Below are positions 18,906 through 24,803 of a stretch of DNA of 24,803 bases, one piece after another. The translations under genes and the position numbers were made by a program. Position 1 is the stretch's first letter, and every line of letters begins with the position of its first letter. The DNA comes from Physocladia obscura (taxonomy: Eukaryota; Chytridiomycota; Chytridiomycetes; Chytridiales; Chytriomycetaceae): the NCBI GenBank assembly GCA_027596945.1, contig JADGJH010000216.1:1-24803 (forward strand), read 5' to 3'. The notes beneath the pieces are model-generated. The model saw only the letters and a program-made list of their open reading frames with translations, did no database searches and was not told the origin of the DNA.

Positions 18906-19961
18906 ATGTCGGAACACAAAGCAGCTATCTGCTACAAGCGCGGGGGTGAACTCCAAGTTGCTAATCGCCCAACTCCAACTCCCGGTCCAGGCGAAGTTCT
19001 TCTTCAAGTGAAAGCAGTCGCTTTGAATCCAGTCGACTATATCCAAAGAGATATGGGATTTTCAGTTTCAAAATTTCCTGCGATATTTGGATATGATATT
19101 GGCGGGATCGTTTCTAAAACTGGAGCTGGAGTTGGTAATCTGCCAACCGGCACACGTGTTTCTGCGTTTACACTCGCTTTTGATAAGAAGGGATCTCCAG
19201 ATTATGGCGGATTCCAGGAGTTTGTGATTGTTCCAGCCGAGCTTGTCTCCCCAATCCCCGACGATCTTTCTTTCAATGAAGCTGCACTTCTTCCGATGGC
19301 TGTGCACACTGCATGGTGTGGATTCTATCAACTGGGTATTACAAAAGCCAATTTCGAAACGTTTGCAAACTCCAACACTCCAATTCTTGTGTGGGGTGCA
19401 AGCAGCAGTATTGGAAGTAATGTTCTTCAAATCCTCACGCGTCTTGGCTTTGTTGTTTATGCAACTGCATCTCCAAAAAGCCATGAATACCTCGCTTCTC
19501 TGGCACCATCAAAAGAATCTATCAAGCTTTTTGATTACAAGTCTCCAACAGTTGTTGAAGACATTATTGCTGCCGCAAAAGCCGACAATGCTGTAATTGA
19601 GCTGGGATATCTTGCGACTGGAGACCTTAATTCTTGCGTCAAAGTTCTTAATGCAACAAAATCGGCAGCTGCAACCGCAAAACTTGCATCAGCGCCGTTT
19701 AGCTTCAATGTTTTGCTGTGGCGCCTTCACAACTGGCGCAGCGTGCAAGTCACTTTTGTTGCACCACCACCTGGCGAAAAAGAAACTGTTGCATTCCGTG
19801 AGTTTGTATTCGGAACCTGGCTGAAGGAGGTATTGATTGCAAAGAAATTCACACCAGCTCCAAAAATAAAAATTGCAGAAGGTGGATTGGAGGGTGTTCA
19901 AAAAGCACTGGAAGAGCTTAAAGCCGGTGTAAATCTCACAAAACTAGTAATTGAAATCTGA
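18906..19961 (+). CDS. MDR-superfamily NADPH-dependent oxidoreductase (ToxD/enoyl-reductase type), copy 1
   Basis: An intronless frame of 351 residues. The N-terminal GroES-like half carries PTPGPGEVLLQVKAVALNPVD and FGYDIGGIVSKTG; DYGGFQEF follows. The Rossmann half begins with the nucleotide-binding loop VWGASSSIGSNVLQI, then VYATASPKSHEYL and LFDYKSPTVVEDI, typical of fungal quinone-oxidoreductase/enoyl-reductase-like MDR proteins. The catalytic and structural zinc cysteines of classical alcohol dehydrogenases are absent, as in zinc-independent members, so an NADPH-dependent reduction of an activated double bond or quinone is likely; the substrate is unknown. It has no targeting peptide and is probably cytosolic. 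It forms a tandem pair with the gene at 20310. Confidence 0.92.
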   Translation: MSEHKAAICYKRGGELQVANRPTPTPGPGEVLLQVKAVALNPVDYIQRDMGFSVSKFPAIFGYDIGGIVSKTGAGVGNLPTGTRVSAFTLAFDKKGSPDYGGFQEFVIVPAELVSPIPDDLSFNEAALLPMAVHTAWCGFYQLGITKANFETFANSNTPILVWGASSSIGSNVLQILTRLGFVVYATASPKSHEYLASLAPSKESIKLFDYKSPTVVEDIIAAAKADNAVIELGYLATGDLNSCVKVLNATKSAAATAKLASAPFSFNVLLWRLHNWRSVQVTFVAPPPGEKETVAFREFVFGTWLKEVLIAKKFTPAPKIKIAEGGLEGVQKALEELKAGVNLTKLVIEI

Positions 19962-20309
19962 ATAAAGAAAATAATCACAATATTGCGTGAGCAGAAAGCT
20001 GGTGCGCTTCTATGTTTTAAATCAAACAATCCAATGGTTTCTTATCATAAATAAGATTTATCAAATTTCATTTTCTCGGATTCGCGACATTCGCAAACGT
20101 GGGCTGTTTGCTTGCGACTATGCCACCTCTCGCTTGCTTACATATCCGTTTATAGTATTGGAAGAAAATTTTTATCTTCATAACACAACCGCTATTACGG
20201 GATAGTTGGCGCTGCGCTTCCACCCAGCGCTTAGGGTTTGAAAAATTTTTACCACACCCTCAAAAACTCAAAAAACAAAAGAAAACGAAATCAAACAAAA
20301 AAAAACAAA
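19962..20309. other. Spacer between tandem oxidoreductase genes
   Basis: About 348 bp with no coding frame of note. It must contain the terminator of the first copy and the promoter of the second. An A-rich run (CAAAAACTCAAAAAACAAAA and similar) directly precedes the second ATG. An upstream in-frame extension of 24 Lys/Asn-rich codons exists (from 20238) but starts from a non-ATG codon and reads through this A-rich leader. Confidence 0.5.
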
Positions 20310-21374
20310 ATGTCAGAACACAAAGCCGCGATCAGCAATAAACGAGGTGAAGAACTCAAAGTTGCGACTCGCCCGACACCAACGCCAGGCCCGGGTGAAG
20401 TTCTTATTCAAGTCAAATCAGTTGCTCTCAACCCGATTGATCATGTACAAAGGGATACGGGATTTCAAGTCGCGAAATACCCTGCAATCTTTGGATACGA
20501 TATTGCCGGAGTTATTGCACAAGTTGGTACTGAAGTGAGCGACTTTCTTGCCGTTGGGAAACGTGTGGCGGCATATTCGTTCGCATTCGACAAGAAAGGA
20601 GCTCCAGACTACGGTGGATTCCAAGAATATACTCTCGTTCCAGCAGAAGTCGTTGCCCCAATTCCGGAAGATCTTACTTTTAATGAAGCCACATTGCTTC
20701 CGATGGCCGTTCATACTGCGTGGGCCGGATTCTATCAGATCGGCATCGATGAATCCACGCTGGCAGGGTTTTCGACTTCAAAAACTCCAATTTTGGTGTG
20801 GGGTGCCAGCAGCAGTATTGGTAGCAATGTTCTTCAAATCCTCACACGCCTCGGCTTCATTGTTTACGCAACCGCTTCAAAAAAGAACCATGAATACCTC
20901 ACTTCTCTGGCTGCATCTCCCGAATCAGTCAAATTGTTTGACTACAAGTCTCCCACTGTCGTTGAGGATATAATTTCTGCGACCAAAGCCAACAACTCGC
21001 CGATTGAGTTGGGTTACCTTGCTGCTGGGGATCTAAACACAGTTGTGAAAGTTCTCAATGCAACAAAACCAACCGCCGCCACTGCGAAACTTGCCGTAAC
21101 ACCATTCACGTTCAATCTGCTTCTTTGGAAACTGCACACTTGGCGCGGGGTTCAGGCTACTTTTGTTGCACCTCCTACAGACGCGGCAAAGGCTCTCGAG
21201 TTCCGCAAGTTTGTGTTTGGCCAGTGGTTGAAGGAGGCATTGGTTTCGAAAACTTTCACACCAGCTCCGAAAATCAAAATTCTTAATGGAGGCTTGGAAG
21301 GCATTCAAAATGGTTTGGAAGAGTTGAAAGCTGGTGTCAATCTTACCAAACTTGTGGCTGAGATTTCAAAATAA
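20310..21374 (+). CDS. MDR-superfamily NADPH-dependent oxidoreductase (ToxD/enoyl-reductase type), copy 2
   Basis: An intronless frame of 354 residues with the same architecture as the copy at 18906: PTPGPGEVLIQVKSVALNP, FGYDIAGVIAQVG, DYGGFQEYTLVP, VWGASSSIGSNVLQILTRLG, LFDYKSPTVVEDI, FTPAPKIKI. By eye about two thirds or more of residues are identical, and nucleotide similarity is visible around the nucleotide-binding loop, so this is a relatively recent tandem duplication. Differences cluster in the surface loop after the first domain, around residues 70-85 (one extra residue), and in the segment IDESTLAGFSTSK. As in the first copy, zinc ligands are absent. The stop is only 16 bp from the stop of the convergent MIOS gene. 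Confidence 0.92.
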   Translation: MSEHKAAISNKRGEELKVATRPTPTPGPGEVLIQVKSVALNPIDHVQRDTGFQVAKYPAIFGYDIAGVIAQVGTEVSDFLAVGKRVAAYSFAFDKKGAPDYGGFQEYTLVPAEVVAPIPEDLTFNEATLLPMAVHTAWAGFYQIGIDESTLAGFSTSKTPILVWGASSSIGSNVLQILTRLGFIVYATASKKNHEYLTSLAASPESVKLFDYKSPTVVEDIISATKANNSPIELGYLAAGDLNTVVKVLNATKPTAATAKLAVTPFTFNLLLWKLHTWRGVQATFVAPPTDAAKALEFRKFVFGQWLKEALVSKTFTPAPKIKILNGGLEGIQNGLEELKAGVNLTKLVAEISK

Positions 21375-21390
21375 AAACTGTTTTTTGTTA

Positions 21391-24300
21391 TCACTTGCAA
21401 ATACAATCACAACCAGAAACTGGGCAGGTGGAATGTGCCGAAAACCATTCATGCATGTGCAAAGCGTGTCCTCCATGTCGACATGCCTGACACCACGTGA
21501 ACCAACTGTGGAATCCTGATAATCTCTCATCTGTTGATCAATTTTAGAGTTTCTTGGCGACAGAAGTGACAACATACCGTCAGAAGCAGGCGCCCCTCCA
21601 TCTGCCGAACGAATGCCTATATGCATTAAGCATAAAGCACATCGGGGTAACATCTTTTTACAGTTTGGACAACAATTTGACCAAACTCCAACACCTGCTC
21701 CATTGATGTTTCTGGCAGAAATATTTCCGATTTTTTTTCCCGGAGTAACACCTGAAATATTTGCTGCAATCGAGCCAACCAACCCTCCATAAGGGTTTAA
21801 ATTCGAGGACGAAAATGAGCTAGCCGACATGTTGTTACTTTGCGAAATTGGCATACCACAGAAATTACAACGAATATGAATTTGAGACTGCTGCTGCTGT
21901 TGCTGGCGATGCTCCATGTGCACTCTCGATAATTCGGCTGCAGATGTTGGAGGAGAATCTAAACAAACATTCACTATATAGTTTCTAGTGATTTTACTCC
22001 ATGCAATATCCAAATTTGCACGCTCATGGTACAGTTGCCATTGATCGAGCAGATCTCGATACCTATTTTTTTAAATTTTTTAAATTTTTTTTCAATTTAA
22101 TTTTTTGTTTCTTCAAATAAATCAATTTCTTACATGTCAAGCCAACCAAGCACTCGCTCATCGATCACAAAAGCTACAGCACCAATTTGATGAGAAACAT
22201 TTGCTGACAGACTCGCCCCTGACAGCCCTAAAAGCAAGGCACTCTGAAAATCACCAGTGGCATTAATATACATCTGCAGCGCATCTGCCCCATCAGCCTC
22301 CAAAATTCCACAAACAAGAATAACTTCATTCAAATTTTCAACTCCTCCACCGCTGCCACTCTTGCCAGAGAGTATACGTGTTTTCAAAACCTTGATAAAT
22401 TCAAGTAGCTCAGAATCATTCAGATATCGTAAAGCTATTGCAACAGTGTCAGCAATTGGAAATCCAGATATTTCTGTCAGTAAAGTTTTCTTCCATGATC
22501 CGGCGTTGGAGAGGAGGGTGAAAATTACGCGAAGATGTGGCGATTTTAAAGAGTTGCTGAGGTCTTGACAAAGGGTAATGAATGTATCTGGAGCAGTGTT
22601 AACTGGTGATATTGTTGATTTAAGATGGCTGGATATTGTTGCCGCAATTAGACGGAGTTTGTCATCTGGGTTAATTTTTGTTAGTCACAAAAAGAAATGA
22701 AGAAAAAAAACCTTTTGAAGAATTAAGAGATTGCAAAGCTCTTGTCAAACTTGAAGAATAAAACAATGCGAATCCTGCGGCTTCTTCAAAATCGCCACTT
22801 TTTTCGAGGCTCGTTAATTTCTGTTCAAGCTGAAAATCATCCACAAAAAATCGATTGCACATTTTCAGCGCAATGGTTCGAAATTCACTTGAATGTGTTG
22901 AAAAATAAGATGCAAGAATCGTTTGGTTTGTTTGAAAATTATTTTGTGTGTAGTCTTCGGTTCTAGCATCACCGACAGCATATCCAGCGGTTTGCGAATC
23001 ATAAGCATCTGCTTGATCGGCCAATGCATCCTGAATAAGGATCACGATACCAGAAAATGCGTATTGCTTTCCATTAAAAACGAATAACTCAGAAGTCTGA
23101 TTCATAGTTTGCAGAAATTTCCATGTCTGAGCCAAGAGGTTCGATGAATCTTCGTATTTCTTCCGCTGTAAAAGAGCTATATTCGATTTGATCTTTCCGA
23201 AATATATTGGAACCAAGCGTATCAGTATCTTACAAACTGATAAATTGAAAAACTTACATCTAGCATATACCCATCGATAGCTCTTTGCTTGATAATATTT
23301 GAAATTTCCTCCTCGGAATCAGAATTTTCGAATTCCGAATACGCAAACGTTTTAGTCACGATAGAGCGACCAAATGCAGCAGTAAGATCAGGTCCGCCGG
23401 CACTCCATTTCGCGATTGGTTGAAAATTAACTGCTTGTGTTGTAATCTTCCCATTCTCTGGATCCATACATACAATCAAATCTAACGTAGCCGGTAAATA
23501 TGCAAATGATGCCGGTGCAGACGTTATAATGTTTGTATTATTATTAAATGTGATGCGCTGCTCTTTGTGTAACACAGGAACTGCTGTCAATGTCCCAATA
23601 TCAATATCACCAAATACTGAAAGTGAATATCCTAATTGACTGCGAGAAGGAGGAGATGAAGCCGTTTCAGAATTTGAATTTGAATTTGTGCTACTTGAGC
23701 GAGAAGGGGCAAAAGGGGGTATGTTTGGCAGGGTTGGGTGTGCCGAATATAAATTCCAGACAACAGCACAGCTACCGTCTTTTGCCCCAGCAAAGAGAAC
23801 GTCTTTGTGTATCGGACACCATTCAATTGATCCTACAAAAAGTTTTTGACTCTTTGATTGGGCAGGACCTATGTCAAGTGACAAAACGGGATCATTTGTT
23901 TTCCTCAAATCCCAAATAGAAACAGCTGAAGATTCAATTCCAAAGGAAGCAAATCTACGGTCATCAAAAGAATCAACACACACGCCATTGGAAAAACGAG
24001 TAGCAATTGCAGCTCCTGAATTTGGAGTCGAAGGGTCGCGAATATCGAATATTTTAATTTGTTTGCCAGAAACACCAGCAAGAAATGTTTTGTGAGAATT
24101 TGGAAACCAAGCTATGCTCGATGCATTTTCGACAGACAATTGAACCAGTGGTGCGGAAGATGTTGAAGAAGTATCGTAAACGAGTAACGTCGGTTCGGCA
24201 CGGACTTTTGCGTACAATGCCAACAAAAGGGAAGAATCAGCCGAATGAGCCAGCGCCAAACATGCCCGAGAAGAACCCGGCGCCGCAAACTCGCAAACTA

Positions 24301-24700
24301 CGGGCAAAATATTCGGGCTATTTGCGGTGTTTACGTTCGCGTTCAGACTCGTATTGATATTATTTGAAATTGCGATATTTGGATATTCAGAACCGATAGC
24401 TGTGACAGCAACGCGTCCGGTTGCCAAGCCGAATGCGCAGCGCAAATTGCCACTACGATTAGTACTATCGGAGAAAGTCACGCAGCGAACGGAAGCCGCG
24501 TCGGAAAAGCGGCCAACGAGACTAAGCGATAGCTCCGGTTTAGTTGTTCGCCGTGCCAATGGCCCTGATACTGGAACTGGGGGTGTGTTGTGCAGTTGCC
24601 ACCGCCATAATCCTGCGCCACCGTTGCTCGTTGCTGTTGCTGCAAATCCTTCCGTGGTGCCGCCTTTTGATTGTTCTTCGCTGCAGTAGAATCTGAGCAT
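21391..24700 (-). CDS. MIOS: GATOR2 complex subunit MIOS (WD40 plus zinc-binding C-terminus)
   Basis: Five exons on the minus strand (24700-23258, 23192-22712, 22665-22134, 22062-21578, 21515-21391) give about 1021 residues. The N-terminal half is a WD40 propeller (KIFDIRDPS, VSIWDLRKTNDPVLSL, IEWCPIHKDVLFAG), followed by an alpha-solenoid (GDFEEAAGFALFYSSSLTRA, LGWLDMYRDLLDQW). The C-terminus matches the MIOS zinc domain: RCNFCGMPIS, CPNCKKMLPRCALC, and after the last intron WFTWCQACRHGGHALHMHEW, CPVSGCDCIC. GATOR2 opposes the TORC1 inhibitor GATOR1, so it promotes amino-acid signalling at the lysosome or vacuole. The exon at 23192 could start at 23228 instead, which would make a 29-nt intron. 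The ATG at 24700 is the first in frame, but a splice acceptor (TGCTCAG, ending at 24693) and an open frame up to the window edge suggest that a 5' exon may lie outside. Confidence 0.9.
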
Positions 24701-24803
24701 TTGGGAGGTTTAACAATGTTCTGTTTAAAAATCTCTTGCTTTAATCTGGATAAATGGTCACCTGTCCAAACTGAAGCATTTTTTGCAGCCAGGCTTCCAA
24801 GCA
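24701..24803 (-). other. Possible 5' intron and first exon edge of MIOS
   Basis: Read on the minus strand, the window edge opens with a coding-like stretch (CLEAWLQKMLQFGQ) followed by a possible donor GTGACC. The next acceptor-like CAG lies near 24694. If used, the MIOS start is outside the window and 24700 is not the true start. The phase fit cannot be decided from so little sequence. Confidence 0.3.

Noticed and set aside
20238..20309. N-terminal extension of 24 residues on the second MDR protein.
   Set aside because: It does not begin with ATG and is Lys/Asn-rich translation of an A-rich leader; the ATG at 20310 aligns exactly with the start of the first copy.
21366..21577. Continuation of the fourth MIOS exon in frame to a different C-terminus.
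   Set aside because: A strong GTATGT donor at 21577 and acceptor TATCAG at 21516 restore the conserved WFTWC...HGGH zinc motif that the read-through frame lacks.
23229..23257. A 29-nt intron in MIOS.
   Set aside because: The same GTAAGT donor pairs in phase with an acceptor at 23193, giving a 65-nt intron typical of this window.
1..24803. tRNA, rRNA, CRISPR, inverted terminal repeats or long terminal repeats.
   Set aside because: No cloverleaf with a T-loop consensus, no rRNA core motifs, no spaced direct repeats and no terminal repeats flanking any coding block were seen by eye.

Overview
The window is nuclear DNA of a eukaryote, most likely a zoosporic (chytrid-type) fungus. It is AT-rich and densely packed. 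Its short GT-AG introns are mostly 41-140 nt, some with a CTAAC-like branch site. Alongside housekeeping genes it carries a motile-cilium gene (CFAP58) and ToxD/enoyl-reductase-type MDR oxidoreductases. The phylum is inferred; no rRNA or other marker gene is present.

Left part (1-10,650), compact and well conserved. In order: an unrecognised small membrane protein (+, 359-1229); the Ragulator subunit LAMTOR2 (+, 1391-2090); an Mpv17/PMP22-family membrane protein (-, 2174-2891); the nine-exon flagellar coiled-coil gene CFAP58 (+, 3249-7042); an unrecognised acidic protein only 28 bp behind it (+, 7071-8398); a long AT-rich stretch that may hold a decayed gene ending at 9939; and the mitochondrial succinate dehydrogenase assembly factor SDHAF2 (+, 10064-10649).

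Middle part (10,650-15,700), accessory-looking and hard to model. It contains unrecognised coding fragments (- 11755-12027; + 12047-12656), then two divergently transcribed RING-CH (MARCH-type) membrane ubiquitin-ligase-like genes (- 12770-13489; + from 13643). These are followed by exons of a single-pass membrane protein with a Ser/Thr-rich stalk (+, 14473-15669) that splice signals would allow to be joined to the second RING-CH gene.

Right part (15,800-24,803). A casein kinase 2 beta subunit with a long low-complexity N-terminus (+, 15830-17583); a T-rich spacer; an unrecognised minus-strand gene (18191 to about 18746); a tandem pair of closely related MDR oxidoreductases (+, 18906-19961 and 20310-21374); and MIOS, a GATOR2 subunit, on the minus strand (21391 to about 24700, possibly with a further 5' exon beyond the window).

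Functional links: LAMTOR2 (Ragulator) and MIOS (GATOR2) belong to the same lysosomal/vacuolar amino-acid sensing branch of TORC1. CFAP58 implies a flagellated stage. SDHAF2 and Mpv17 are organellar. Exon coordinates were derived by hand from reading-frame phase, GT/AG signals and family similarity recalled from general knowledge; no alignment was run.
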